64,000 nt of DNA from Thalassobius sp002708925 (GCF_049803795.1 NZ_JBNAGJ010000001.1:682001-746000), one strand, 5' to 3'; shown: positions 48,528 through 57,449, counted from the first letter of the stretch. The notes: a model not told the origin generated them from the sequence alone. Program-made: numbers and translations.

Positions 48528-49679
48528 ATGTGGCGTGCCATCGCGTCCAACGCGCTGACGATGCTGATCGTGGCGCTGTTCCTGCTGGGCGGGATCATTC
48601 TGTGGGGCAAGCGGGAATATCAAACCGCAGGGCCTCTGGATGGCGCGATCTGTTTGCGCGTCGAGGGGGGGAGCAACTTTAAGAAGGTTAGCCAAACCCT
48701 TGAAAACCAAGGCGCTGTGTCCAGTGGGATGATCCTGCGTCTGGGCGCGGATTACGCCGGTAAGGCCAGCCAGCTGAAGGCGGGCAGCTTCCTTGTGCCC
48801 GCCGGAGCCTCGATGGAGGAAATCGTCGATATCGTCACGCGTGGCGGGGCCTCGACCTGCGGCACCGAGGTGGTGTATCGCATCGGCGTAACGCGCTCGG
48901 GCGTGGTGGTGCGGGAACTGGATCCGGCCACGAACCGCTATGTCGAAAAGGCCAGTTTCGACCCGGCAACCGAGCAAACCCCAGCCGATTTCACCAAGGT
49001 GCGCGGCCAGTCCGACACACGGTATCGCATTGCCCTGGCCGAGGGCGTGACCAGCTGGCAGATCGTTGAGGCTCTGAAAGGGATCGACGTTCTGGAGGGC
49101 GAGGTAGAGGTGCCCGCCGAGGGCGTCCTGGCCCCTGACAGCTATGAGGTGCGGGTGGGGGACACGCGGGGCTCGGTGCTGGAACGGATGCAGGAAAAAC
49201 AGGCGATCTACCTGCAAGAGGCCTGGACAAACCGCGTAGACGGGTTGCCGCTGGCCAGTATGCAAGAGGCGCTGATCCTGGCCTCGATCATCGAAAAGGA
49301 AACCGGCGTCGCAGAGGAACGGCGCACGGTGGCCAGCGTGTTCATCAACCGGCTGAACCGCGGGATGCGCCTGCAAACGGACCCCACCGTGATCTATGGT
49401 ATCACCAAGGGGCAGGGCGTGCTGGGGCGCGGATTGCGCCGCAGCGAGCTGCGCGGGGAAACCCCTTGGAACACTTACGTTATTGACGGGCTGCCGCCCA
49501 CGCCGATTGCCAATCCGGGCCGCGCCAGTATTCAGGCGGCTTTGGATCCGGCCAACACGAACTATGTGTTCTTTGTGGCCGATGGATCCGGCGGGCACGC
49601 CTTTGCGGAAACGCTGGAAGAGCATAACCGCAATGTCGCCAAATGGCGCCAGATCGAAGCGGAACGCGCCAATCAGTAA
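48528..49679 (+). CDS. mltG: endolytic murein transglycosylase MltG
   Basis: A 383-residue inner-membrane protein: one N-terminal helix (residues 8-26), a LysM-like subdomain with SNFKKVSQTLENQGAV, and the YceG catalytic domain. The catalytic Glu is in LASIIEKETGVAEERR near residue 260, and RMRLQTDPTVIYG-type (here GMRLQTDPTVIYG) follows. It cuts nascent glycan strands to end their elongation. Placement right after fabF is common in alphaproteobacteria. Confidence 0.95.
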   Translation: MWRAIASNALTMLIVALFLLGGIILWGKREYQTAGPLDGAICLRVEGGSNFKKVSQTLENQGAVSSGMILRLGADYAGKASQLKAGSFLVPAGASMEEIVDIVTRGGASTCGTEVVYRIGVTRSGVVVRELDPATNRYVEKASFDPATEQTPADFTKVRGQSDTRYRIALAEGVTSWQIVEALKGIDVLEGEVEVPAEGVLAPDSYEVRVGDTRGSVLERMQEKQAIYLQEAWTNRVDGLPLASMQEALILASIIEKETGVAEERRTVASVFINRLNRGMRLQTDPTVIYGITKGQGVLGRGLRRSELRGETPWNTYVIDGLPPTPIANPGRASIQAALDPANTNYVFFVADGSGGHAFAETLEEHNRNVAKWRQIEAERANQ

Positions 49680-49687
49680 AGCCAGAG

Positions 49688-49714
49688 CGCCCCTTGATTT
49701 CAGGGGGCGTTTTT
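49688..49714 (+). terminator. intrinsic terminator after mltG
   Basis: CGCCCC and GGGGCG with a 10-base intervening segment, followed by five T residues, 8 bases after the mltG stop. Confidence 0.8.
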
Positions 49715-49811
49715 CGGTGTGCCATGCTGCGGGCGGTCTTGGGGGCTGCGGATAAAAATACGGCGCGCCATCAATGAGGCGCGCCGGACAGGCAAAGCGA
49801 GGCGTTCAGCC

Positions 49812-51056
49812 TTAGGCATTCCAGGGCTTGTCTTCGCCGCCCAGGCCGCCAATCTGCACACGGGTCGGCAGGCCGATCCGGTCCAGAATGGTAAAGAACG
49901 GCTTGGGGTCCATCTCTTCGACGTTTTTCATGGTCCTGGCATCCCATTCCCCATTGGCCACCAGCATGGCGGCAGCCACGGGCGGCACGCCGGCGGTGTA
50001 GGAAATCCCCTGAGAGCCGACCTCGTTATAGGCGTCCTTGTGATCGGCGACATTATAGACGAAGACCTCGAAATCCTGGCCGTCCTTGGTGCCTTTCACC
50101 AGATCGCCGATGCAGGTTTTGCCAGTGTACCCAGGCGCCAGAGAGGCAGGGTCGGGCAGCACGGCTTTCACCACTTTCAGCGGAATGACCTCTTGGCCCT
50201 CGGCGGTGGTGACGGGCTGTTCAGACAAAAGCCCCAGCGATTTCAATACGGTAAAGACGTTGATATAGTGATCGCCAAAGCCCATCCAGAACCGCACATC
50301 CGCATGAGGATAGTTAACTGCCAGGCTGTGCACCTCGTCATGGCCAGACATATAGGCCTGGCTGGGGCCAACGACCGGCAGATCCCAAAGCTTGCCCACC
50401 TCGAACATCTTGTTTTCCTGCCAGGCGCCGTTCTGCCAGGAATAAACAGTGCCGGTGAATTCGCGGAAGTTGATTTCCGGGTCGAAGTTGGTGGCAAAGT
50501 ATTTGCCGTGATTGCCCGCGTTGATATCCACGATGTCGATGGATTTTACCTCGTCCATCATGTCGATGGCGAAACGTGCATAGGCATTCACCATGCCCGG
50601 ATCAAAGCCCGCGCCCAGAATGGCGGTGATGCCTTTTTCGGCGCATAGGTCACGCTTTTTCCATTCGTAATTGGCGTACCAGGGCGGGGTTTCGCAGATC
50701 TTGGCCGGGTCTTCGTGGATGGCGGTGTCGATATAGGCCGCGCCGGTTTCGATACAGGCGTCCAGCACGGTCATATTCACAAAGGCCGAGCCCACGTTGA
50801 TCACGATCTGCGCGCCGGTGCTGCGGATCAGGGCAGCCACGGCGGCGCTGTCCATCGCGTCCACCTGATGCGCGGCCAGAACGCCCTCTGTCTTCATTGC
50901 GTCCTTTTCGCGGACGGACTCAAGGATCGCTTCGCATTTCGCAAGCGTCCGGCTGGCGATGTGAATATCGCCAAGCACATCGTTGTTTTGTGCGCATTTA
51001 TGCGCTACGACCTGAGCGACGCCACCAGCGCCGATGATGAGAACGTTCTTTTTCAA
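49812..51056 (-). CDS. carboxynorspermidine dehydrogenase (saccharopine dehydrogenase family)
   Basis: A 414-residue enzyme. It joins aspartate semialdehyde with a diamine to carboxy(nor)spermidine in the alternative polyamine pathway; nspC then decarboxylates the product. The Rossmann start KKNVLIIGAGGVAQVVAHKC and the C-terminal saccharopine-dehydrogenase region (GDHYINVFTVLKSLGLLS) are clear. No ATG fits: homology begins at a TTG codon with GGGGG about 10 bases upstream, and the first in-frame ATG inside would delete the nucleotide-binding loop. It is second in the operon, 37 bases after nspC. Confidence 0.88.
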   Translation of the reverse strand: MKKNVLIIGAGGVAQVVAHKCAQNNDVLGDIHIASRTLAKCEAILESVREKDAMKTEGVLAAHQVDAMDSAAVAALIRSTGAQIVINVGSAFVNMTVLDACIETGAAYIDTAIHEDPAKICETPPWYANYEWKKRDLCAEKGITAILGAGFDPGMVNAYARFAIDMMDEVKSIDIVDINAGNHGKYFATNFDPEINFREFTGTVYSWQNGAWQENKMFEVGKLWDLPVVGPSQAYMSGHDEVHSLAVNYPHADVRFWMGFGDHYINVFTVLKSLGLLSEQPVTTAEGQEVIPLKVVKAVLPDPASLAPGYTGKTCIGDLVKGTKDGQDFEVFVYNVADHKDAYNEVGSQGISYTAGVPPVAAAMLVANGEWDARTMKNVEEMDPKPFFTILDRIGLPTRVQIGGLGGEDKPWNA

Positions 51057-51093
51057 CGGTCGGAACCCCCTTTGGTTCTGGGATGGATGGCCC

Positions 51094-52185
51094 TTAGGAC
51101 AGGGCCGAGGAAAAGTCTTCGTAGCTGAACTGGCGCTGCACGGTGATGGTGCCGTCCAGTTCACGGATGGCAATAGCGGGCATGGCCACGCCGTTGAACC
51201 AGTTTTTCTTGACCATAGTATAGCCGGCGGCGTCGTCGATGGTGACGCGATCCCCGATATGCAGGGGCTGATCAAAGCGCGCATCCCCGAAAATGTCGCC
51301 CGCCAGGCAGGTTTTGCCGGCGATCTGGTATTCATGGGGGCCGGTCTGGGGCAGTTTGGCGGTTTCGCGGTAGATCAGCAAGTCCAGCATGTGGGCCTCG
51401 ATGCTGCTGTCGACGATGGCGACTTTCTTGCCGTTGTCGATGATGTCCAGAACGGTGGTTTCCAGCGTGGTGGAATTGGTGATCGTGGCCTCGCCCGGTT
51501 CCAGGTAGACCTGCACGCCCAACGTATCGCTGAAGGATTTCAGCCGGTCGGACAGGCGATTCAGCGGATAGCCCTGGCCGGTGAAATGAATGCCGCCGCC
51601 CAGGCTGATCCAGTCCAGACGTTTGAGGAAGGGGCCGAATTCTGTCTCGATGCGGGTCAGCTGATCGGAAAAGAGATCGAAATCGCTGTTTTCGCAATTA
51701 TAGTGGATCATCACGCCATTGATGCGGCTGGCGGCCTGTTCCAGCCGGTCCATATCCCATTCGCCCAGCCGCGAGAACGGGCGGGCGGGATCGGCCAGAT
51801 CGAACCCGCTGGTGGAAAAGCGCGGGTTCAGGCGCAGGCCGGTGGGTTTGTCGGTACGGTCCGCGAAACGGTCCAGCTGACCTAGAGAGTTGAAGATCAG
51901 CTTGTCGGCCAGCGCGGCGGCCTGATCTATTTCATGGTCGGCCCAGCCGACTGAATACCCGTGGGTTTCCTTGCCGAATTTTTCGGCCCCCAGGCGCAGC
52001 TCATGGAGCGACGACGAGGTGGTGCCATCCATATAGTCGCGCATGAAATCGAAAAGCCCCCAGGTGGAGAAACATTTGAGCGCCAGCAGAGCCTTGGCGC
52101 CAGAGGTTTCGCGCAGGTGGGCGATCTTTTCCAGGTTCGGCAGCAGGCGCGCCTTGTCGATCAGGTAATAGGGGGTTTGCAGCAT
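51094..52185 (-). CDS. nspC: carboxynorspermidine decarboxylase
   Basis: A 363-residue PLP-dependent decarboxylase of the alanine-racemase fold (fold III). The PLP Lys is in KALLALKCFSTWGLFDFM near residue 37, the Gly-rich phosphate site in LGGGIHFTGQGYP near 200, and VYLEPGEAT near 230 is typical of the NspC group. It makes spermidine or norspermidine from the carboxylated precursor supplied by the next gene. It is divergent from the GTA cluster. Confidence 0.93.
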   Translation of the reverse strand: MLQTPYYLIDKARLLPNLEKIAHLRETSGAKALLALKCFSTWGLFDFMRDYMDGTTSSSLHELRLGAEKFGKETHGYSVGWADHEIDQAAALADKLIFNSLGQLDRFADRTDKPTGLRLNPRFSTSGFDLADPARPFSRLGEWDMDRLEQAASRINGVMIHYNCENSDFDLFSDQLTRIETEFGPFLKRLDWISLGGGIHFTGQGYPLNRLSDRLKSFSDTLGVQVYLEPGEATITNSTTLETTVLDIIDNGKKVAIVDSSIEAHMLDLLIYRETAKLPQTGPHEYQIAGKTCLAGDIFGDARFDQPLHIGDRVTIDDAAGYTMVKKNWFNGVAMPAIAIRELDGTITVQRQFSYEDFSSALS

Positions 52186-52286
52186 CGGCGGGGTCCAGTT
52201 CAGGGCAAAACGCGGAGCCTTTGGGGCGGTGGATTTCCCTTAAGGCCGAGGCGGGGTTGACGCAAATGTTTTTTGCGGGGTGGTTG

Positions 52287-52331
52287 GGGGGACAGGGGGC
52301 GCTGCCCCCCGCGCCTGGCGGCGCGTCCCCC
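52287..52331. repeat. cloverleaf-forming palindromic repeat element
   Basis: Three stems fit together perfectly. The outer GGGGGAC/GTCCCCC (7 bp) encloses GGGGGC-GCT-GCCCCC (6 bp) and GCGCC-TGGC-GGCGC (5 bp), giving a three-way junction, followed by CGGAGTTATTGCAGGAGCAAAG. I recall very similar extragenic elements, with a GGAGTATTT...GAACAAAG tail, scattered in roseobacter genomes, so this is probably one copy of a dispersed REP-like family. It lies in the 388-base gap between nspC and the GTA cluster. Confidence 0.6.
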
Positions 52332-52435
52332 GGAGTTATTGCAGGAGCAAAGAAGGCGGGGCGTGCGGAGGGATGTTTTGTGGGGGTGCGTTAGGAAATT
52401 GGTAATGATTACGGGCGTTTGCGGATTGTTCTGGA

Positions 52436-52464
52436 TTGACTCGGCGCGCGGTCCTGCGTAGTGT
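52436..52464 (+). promoter_or_regulatory. candidate GTA promoter
   Basis: TTGACT and TAGTGT are separated by 17 bases, about 110 bases before g1. It is the best sigma-70-like match in the gap upstream of the cluster. Transcription would start near 52471 and run straight into a terminator-like hairpin. Confidence 0.45.
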
Positions 52465-52489
52465 TTATGACATGCTAGAAGAAGTGGGT

Positions 52490-52523
52490 AAGCGGCCTTG
52501 GGGTGACCTGAGGGCCGCTTTTT
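52490..52523 (+). terminator. terminator-like hairpin in the GTA leader
   Basis: AAGCGGCC and GGCCGCTT form an 8-bp stem with a 15-base loop, and TTT-CCG-TTTC follows. It lies between the candidate promoter and g1, in the sense direction of the GTA genes, with no gene upstream that would need it. This suggests leader attenuation that must be overcome for GTA expression. Confidence 0.55.
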
Positions 52524-52573
52524 CCGTTTCTCTCGTGCGGAGCAATCCTAAGCATGAGGCAGAGCGAGCACCG

Positions 52574-52915
52574 ATGACATTGATCACGACAGACGACAGC
52601 GCCTTTCCGCTGAATGACAGCCTGAACGACATCAGGGACCAGTTGGAGACGCTAAGGGCTGATATGGCCGCCATGCAGGCAAGACTGAAGGACGGGGAAA
52701 TCACGGCCGTGAAAGACGGCCAGAAAACCATGACCGAGATCCGCCAATGGTTGCGGATCGCCATTGATCTGGAGATAGAATTTGCCAAACGACAGCAGAA
52801 ACAGGATGGGATCGTCGGATCCTATGCCCTTGACTTCGACGCGGCGCGGGATCGTATCCGGTGCCGCCTGGATCGCCTCCGCTCCTGCCGAGGTACAGGC
52901 CGAATTTCTGAATGA
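52574..52915 (+). CDS. GTA g1, terminase small subunit
   Basis: A 113-residue helical protein: the N-terminal part DSLNDIRDQLETLRADMAAM forms a coiled coil, and the C-terminal DGIVGSYALDFDAARDRIRC region matches the GTA small terminase end. It helps the large terminase bind DNA; GTA versions are reduced and do not recognise a specific pac sequence. Its 3' end overlaps g2 by about 90 bases, so the two are coupled. The start ATG is preceded by a weak GAGCACCG site. Confidence 0.8.
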   Translation: MTLITTDDSAFPLNDSLNDIRDQLETLRADMAAMQARLKDGEITAVKDGQKTMTEIRQWLRIAIDLEIEFAKRQQKQDGIVGSYALDFDAARDRIRCRLDRLRSCRGTGRISE

Positions 52916-54191
52916 GATGGAGGAGGGAGAGCTTATGGCTCTCCCTTATTTGTTTGAGTTCTGGGCGATGGAGCACCAGATGCCGCCCGAAGGGGACTGG
53001 CGCAACTGGGTGATCATGGGCGGGCGCGGTGCGGGCAAGACGCGCGCCGGGGCCGAGTGGGTGCGGATGATGGTGGAAGGGTCCAAACCGCTGGATCCGG
53101 GGCGGGCCTCGCGGGTGGCGATTGTGGCTGAGACGCTGGATCAGGCCCGCGAGGTGATGGTGTTTGGCGAAAGTGGGATATTGGCCTGTTCGCCGCCTGA
53201 TCGCAGGCCCAGCTGGATTGCCGGGCGCAAGGTGCTGCAATGGCCCAATGGGGCCGAGGCGCAGATTTTCTCGGCTCATGATCCCGAGGCGCTGCGTGGC
53301 CCGCAATTCGATGCGGCCTGGGTGGATGAGCTGGCCAAGTGGCCCAAGGCGCAGGACACCTGGGATATGCTGCAATTTGCGCTCAGGTTGGGGGATCATC
53401 CGCAGGTCTGCGCCACGACCACGCCGCGCAATGTGCCGGTGCTGAAGAAGATCTTGTCGCTAAGCTCGACTGTGGTGACGCACGCCCCGACCGAGGCGAA
53501 CCGGGCCAATCTGGCAGACAGTTTCCTGGCCGAGGTGCAGGAACGATACGCGGGCACGCGGCTGGGCCGGCAGGAACTGGAGGGCATTCTGATCGACGAC
53601 ATCGACGGTGCTCTGTGGACGCATAAGGGGCTGGAGGGGCTGCGGGTGGAACATGCGCCCGATGTGGATCGGATCGTGGTGGCGGTGGATCCGCCGGTGA
53701 CGGGGACTGCGGGCTCGGATGAATGCGGGATCATCGTGGCCGGGGTGCGGATGCGCGGGCCAGCCCAGGATTGGGAGGCGTTCGTGCTTGAGGATGCCTC
53801 GGTTCAGGGTGTGACGCCGATGGGCTGGGCCAAGGCGGCAATCAAGGCCGTCGAGGATTGGGGCGCGGACAAGCTGGTGGCCGAGGTCAACCAGGGCGGC
53901 GATATGGTTGAGGCCGTGGTGCGCCAGGTCGATCCGAACGTGCCCTTCAAGAAGGTGCACGCCAGCAAGGGCAAGGCCGCGCGGGCCGAGCCTGTGGCGG
54001 CTCTCTATGAGCAGGGCCGGGTGCATCACGTGCGGTCCCTGGGCGTGCTGGAGGATCAGATGTGCCAGATGTCGGTGCAGGGCTATCAGGGGAAGGGCAG
54101 CCCGGATCGCGTGGATGCGCTGGTTTGGGCATTGCACGAGCTGATTTTGGAAAGCCGCCCGCAGCGCCGCCCACAGCTGCGTTCGCTCTAG
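52824..54191 (+). CDS. GTA g2, terminase large subunit
   Basis: A 455-residue packaging motor. ATPase: Walker A VIMGGRGAGKTRAGAEW near residue 70, Walker B AAWVDELAKW near 165, and coupling motif ATTTPRN. Nuclease: VAVDPPVTG near 290, KLVAEVNQGGD and PDRVDALVWAL near the end, carrying the metal-binding Asp residues. Complete, unlike the truncated terminase at 26 kb, to which it is not closely related. Start is uncertain: a TTG at 52782 has a GGAGA site, and an ATG lies at 52806. The conserved region begins near residue 30. Confidence 0.92.
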   Translation: MPLTSTRRGIVSGAAWIASAPAEVQAEFLNEMEEGELMALPYLFEFWAMEHQMPPEGDWRNWVIMGGRGAGKTRAGAEWVRMMVEGSKPLDPGRASRVAIVAETLDQAREVMVFGESGILACSPPDRRPSWIAGRKVLQWPNGAEAQIFSAHDPEALRGPQFDAAWVDELAKWPKAQDTWDMLQFALRLGDHPQVCATTTPRNVPVLKKILSLSSTVVTHAPTEANRANLADSFLAEVQERYAGTRLGRQELEGILIDDIDGALWTHKGLEGLRVEHAPDVDRIVVAVDPPVTGTAGSDECGIIVAGVRMRGPAQDWEAFVLEDASVQGVTPMGWAKAAIKAVEDWGADKLVAEVNQGGDMVEAVVRQVDPNVPFKKVHASKGKAARAEPVAALYEQGRVHHVRSLGVLEDQMCQMSVQGYQGKGSPDRVDALVWALHELILESRPQRRPQLRSL

Positions 54192-54219
54192 TTCACTTTT
54201 CTTAAACTTTTCAGATCAG

Positions 54220-54260
54220 GTTGCCTTTCAACGCCGACGGGTGCGGCAGCCAGAGGCAAC
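54220..54260 (+). promoter_or_regulatory. hairpin before the portal gene
   Basis: GTTGCCT and AGGCAAC pair around a loop of 27 bases, ending just before the AAGGA ribosome site of g3. It could modulate translation of the portal gene or protect the processed message. No T-run follows. Confidence 0.35.
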
Positions 54261-54276
54261 AAGGAGCAAGGACAGA

Positions 54277-55464
54277 ATGATTATGGACTTCTTCAAACGG
54301 GGGGCAGTGGATGAAGCGCCCGAAACCAAGGCCAGCGCGACCGGGCCGGTTGTGGCTTTTCAGGGCGCGGGCCGGGTGGCCTGGACGCCGCGGGACACGG
54401 TGTCGCTGACGCGGATCGGGTTCGCGGGCAATCCGGTGGGGTTCCGCTGCGTGAAACTGATCAGTGAGGCAGCCGCGTCGCTGCCGCTGATCCTGCAAGA
54501 CCGCGTGCAGCGCTATGAGGTGCATCCGGTGATGGACCTGGTGCAGCGCCCCAACCCGGCGCAGGGCCGCGCGGAACTGTTCGAGGCGCTCTATGCGCAG
54601 ATGCTGCTGACCGGGAACGGCTATATCGAGGCCGTGGGCGGTGAAGAGGGTGTCCCGCTGGAGCTGCATGTGCTGCGCTCGGACCGGATGTCGCTGGTGC
54701 CCGGGTCGGATGGCTGGCCGGTGGCGTATGATTACAGCGTGAACGGGCGCAAACATCGGTTTGACGTGTCCGGGGCGCTGTCTCAGATCTGCCATATCCG
54801 CAATTTCCACCCGCAGGACGACCATTACGGGTTCTCGCCCATGCAGGCGGCGGCGCAGGCGGTGGACGTGCATAACTCGGCCTCGCGCTGGTCCAAGGCG
54901 CTGCTGGACAATGCGGCGCGGCCCTCGGGGGCGATTGTCTATAAGGGCGCGGACGGGCAGGGCAGCCTGGCACCGGATCAGTATGACCGGCTGGTGAATG
55001 AAATGGAAAGCTACCACCAGGGCGCACGCAATGCCGGCCGGCCGATGCTGCTGGAGGGCGGTTTGGACTGGAAACCGATGGGTTTCAGCCCCAGCGACAT
55101 GGAATTCCAGAAAACCAAGGAAAGCGCCGCGCGGGAAATCGCCCTGGCCTTTGGGGTGCCGCCGATGATGCTGGGCCTGCCGGGGGATGCGACCTATGCA
55201 AATTACCAAGAGGCCAACCGGGCGTTTTATCGCCTGACGGTGCTGCCTTTGGTGCAGAAGGTGACGGCGCGCGTGGCCGACTGGCTGTCGGGCTATGTAA
55301 GCGAGCGGCTGGACCTGCGGCCCGACCTGGATCAGATCGCCGCGCTGTCCTCGGAGCGCGAGGCGCAATGGCGCCGGGTTTCGGATGCCGATTTCCTGAC
55401 CGATGCCGAAAAACGCCAGATGCTGGGCTTGCCCGCATTGGAGGACGGCCAGGATGCGGGATGA
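54277..55464 (+). CDS. GTA g3, portal protein
   Basis: A 395-residue HK97-type portal, the ring through which DNA enters the capsid and to which the tail attaches. Marks: VGFRCVKLISEAAASLPL, LLTGNGYIEAVG, the FHPQDDHYGFSPMQAA loop, and EIALAFGVPPMMLGLPGDAT with YANYQEANRAFYRLTVLPL toward the C-terminus. AAGGACAG precedes the ATG; an open upstream frame is not homologous. It overlaps the next small gene by 11 bases. Confidence 0.93.
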   Translation: MIMDFFKRGAVDEAPETKASATGPVVAFQGAGRVAWTPRDTVSLTRIGFAGNPVGFRCVKLISEAAASLPLILQDRVQRYEVHPVMDLVQRPNPAQGRAELFEALYAQMLLTGNGYIEAVGGEEGVPLELHVLRSDRMSLVPGSDGWPVAYDYSVNGRKHRFDVSGALSQICHIRNFHPQDDHYGFSPMQAAAQAVDVHNSASRWSKALLDNAARPSGAIVYKGADGQGSLAPDQYDRLVNEMESYHQGARNAGRPMLLEGGLDWKPMGFSPSDMEFQKTKESAAREIALAFGVPPMMLGLPGDATYANYQEANRAFYRLTVLPLVQKVTARVADWLSGYVSERLDLRPDLDQIAALSSEREAQWRRVSDADFLTDAEKRQMLGLPALEDGQDAG

Positions 55465-55681
55465 ACGCGCGGGATTTGAACCGTTCGACTGCGCGCCGGC
55501 CCTGCGGCTGGAGGCGCATGAACGGGTCAGCAAACTGCATCAGGAGGCGTTCGAACGCCGCCTGGAGAAACTCGAAGAGATGATGGAGAAACTGGAAAAA
55601 CGCCTGTGGCTGACGGTCTATGGCGTGGTGGGCACCATTCTGGCGCAGGCCTTCCAGTCGATCCTGACGGCGCAACCGTGA
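55454..55681 (+). CDS. GTA small head protein (rcc01685-like)
   Basis: A 75-residue protein: a short N-terminal region, a charged helix (QEAFERRLEKLEEMMEKLEK) and a hydrophobic C-terminal segment (LWLTVYGVVGTILAQAFQSI). It occupies the slot between portal and protease where Rhodobacter GTAs carry a small head-formation protein. The start lies within the portal's end. The role in head assembly is known for the homologue, and identity here rests on position and layout. Confidence 0.75.
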   Translation: MRDERAGFEPFDCAPALRLEAHERVSKLHQEAFERRLEKLEEMMEKLEKRLWLTVYGVVGTILAQAFQSILTAQP

Positions 55682-55694
55682 GAGCGAGGTAGGA

Positions 55695-56243
55695 ATGGAT
55701 ACGGGACTGGAACACAAGTTCTGCCGACTGGGCGGGGACGATGTCTCTGTCGATGGCATGGTGATCGAGGGCTATGCCAGCCTGTTCGGTCAGACCGATC
55801 AGGGCGGCGATATCGTGAAGAAAGGCGCCTATGGCGGCTCTTTGAAGAAACTGATGCGAGCAGGGCGCAGCGTGAAAATGCTGTGGCAACACGATCCGGC
55901 CCAGCCCATCGGCGTGTGGGACGAACTGCGCGAGGATGACAAGGGGCTTTATGTAAAGGGCCGCCTGCTGGAAAGCGTGGAAAAGGGCCGCGAGGCCGCC
56001 GCGCTGATCGAGGCGGGCGCGATCGAGGGCCTGTCCATCGGGTATCGGACAAAACGGGCTGCCAAGACGGCTCAGGGCAAACGGATTTTGACGGAATTGG
56101 AGCTTTGGGAGGTGTCGCTGGTGACCTTCCCGATGCTGCCAAGCGCACGGGTTGCGGCCAAGTCGGACGACTGGGGCGATGACCTGATGCAAGAAGTGGT
56201 GGCGGCCTTGGATGGCGCGCGCCAGGAGATGGCGCGCAGCTAG
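55695..56243 (+). CDS. GTA g4, prohead protease
   Basis: A 182-residue HK97-family maturation protease. Catalytic His in VKMLWQHDPAQPIGVWDEL near residue 62 and Ser in IEGLSIGYRTK near 115. It trims the capsid protein's N-terminal delta domain (about the first 100 residues of g5) during assembly. ATG preceded by GAGGTAGG. The GTA capsid gene follows 24 bases later. Confidence 0.92.
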   Translation: MDTGLEHKFCRLGGDDVSVDGMVIEGYASLFGQTDQGGDIVKKGAYGGSLKKLMRAGRSVKMLWQHDPAQPIGVWDELREDDKGLYVKGRLLESVEKGREAAALIEAGAIEGLSIGYRTKRAAKTAQGKRILTELELWEVSLVTFPMLPSARVAAKSDDWGDDLMQEVVAALDGARQEMARS

Positions 56244-56267
56244 CGGCCGAGCAGAAGGAAAAGTGGG

Positions 56268-57449
56268 ATGACCATGACCGAGCAAGAGTCTCGGAACGGA
56301 GATGCTGTGTCTCCGGCCTCCGAGGTGAAGTCCGCAATCGCGGGTTTCGTAAATGAGTTCAAGGGCTTTCGGGCCAATATTGATGCAAAACTTCAACAGC
56401 AGGAAGAGCGACTGACCATGCTTGATCGTAAATCAATCACCCCGGCACGTCCGGTTCTGGCGACCTCGGCCGAGATCGAGGCCCCCCATCAGAAAGCCTT
56501 TGACGCCTATGTCCGTCACGGCGACGAAGACGCGCTGCGCGGCCTGCAACTGGAAGGCAAGGCCATGTCCACTGCCGTCAATTCCGACGGTGGCTATCTG
56601 GTCGATCCGCAGACCTCGGCCAGCATCCTCAGCGTGCTGAAATCCAGCGCCTCGCTGCGCCAGATCGCCAATGTGGTGAATGTCGAGGCGACCTCGTATG
56701 ACGTGCTGGTGGACCACACCGACCTGGGCAACGGCTGGGCCGATGAGGCGACCGCCACCGCTGAAACCGGCACGCCTTCGATTGACCGCATCACCATCCC
56801 GCTGCACGAGCTGTCGGCCCTGCCCAAGGCCTCGCAGCGTCTGCTGGATGACAGTGCGTTCGACGTGGAAACCTGGCTGGCGGGCCGTATCGCCGATAAA
56901 TTCGCCCGCGCCGAGGCCGCAGCCTTCATCAACGGGGACGGCATCGACAAACCCACCGGCATCCTGACCCACACCGCCGTCGATAATGACGTCTGGACCT
57001 GGGGTAACATCGGCTATGTGCCCACCGGCACCGATGGCGATTTTGGCTCGGCTGATGCGATCATTGATCTGGTTTACGCCCTGGGCGCGCAGTATCGCGC
57101 CAACGCGGCCTTCGTGATGAACAGCAAAACCGCGGGCGCGGTGCGCAAGCTGAAGGATGGCGATGGCCGCTTCTTGTGGTCGGACGGTCTGGCCGCAGGT
57201 GAACCCGCGCGCCTGATGGGATACCCGGTGCTGATCGCCGAGGACATGCCCGATATTGCCAGCGGTGCGGATGCGATTGCCTTTGGCGATTTCGGCGCGG
57301 GCTACACCGTGGCCGAGCGCCCCGACCTGCGCATTCTGCGCGATCCGTTCAGCGCCAAGCCCCACGTCCTGTTCTATGCCACCAAGCGCGTGGGCGGGGA
57401 CGTGAGCGACTTTGCCGCGATCAAACTGCTGCGTTTCGCCATCTCGTAA
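56268..57449 (+). CDS. GTA g5, major capsid protein
   Basis: A 393-residue HK97-fold capsid protein. The N-terminal 100 residues are helical and charged (NIDAKLQQQEERLTMLDR) and act as the scaffold-like delta domain removed by g4. The mature part begins near AMSTAVNSDGGYLVDPQTS and includes the E-loop and A-domain (GYPVLIAEDMPDIASGADAI). It forms the small GTA head. A GC-rich nested inverted repeat follows the stop. Confidence 0.94.
   Translation: MTMTEQESRNGDAVSPASEVKSAIAGFVNEFKGFRANIDAKLQQQEERLTMLDRKSITPARPVLATSAEIEAPHQKAFDAYVRHGDEDALRGLQLEGKAMSTAVNSDGGYLVDPQTSASILSVLKSSASLRQIANVVNVEATSYDVLVDHTDLGNGWADEATATAETGTPSIDRITIPLHELSALPKASQRLLDDSAFDVETWLAGRIADKFARAEAAAFINGDGIDKPTGILTHTAVDNDVWTWGNIGYVPTGTDGDFGSADAIIDLVYALGAQYRANAAFVMNSKTAGAVRKLKDGDGRFLWSDGLAAGEPARLMGYPVLIAEDMPDIASGADAIAFGDFGAGYTVAERPDLRILRDPFSAKPHVLFYATKRVGGDVSDFAAIKLLRFAIS

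Noticed and set aside
47136..49625. A minus-strand open frame of about 830 codons opposite fabF and mltG
   Set aside because: Antisense shadow of two highly conserved genes with active-site motifs; no independent coding evidence.
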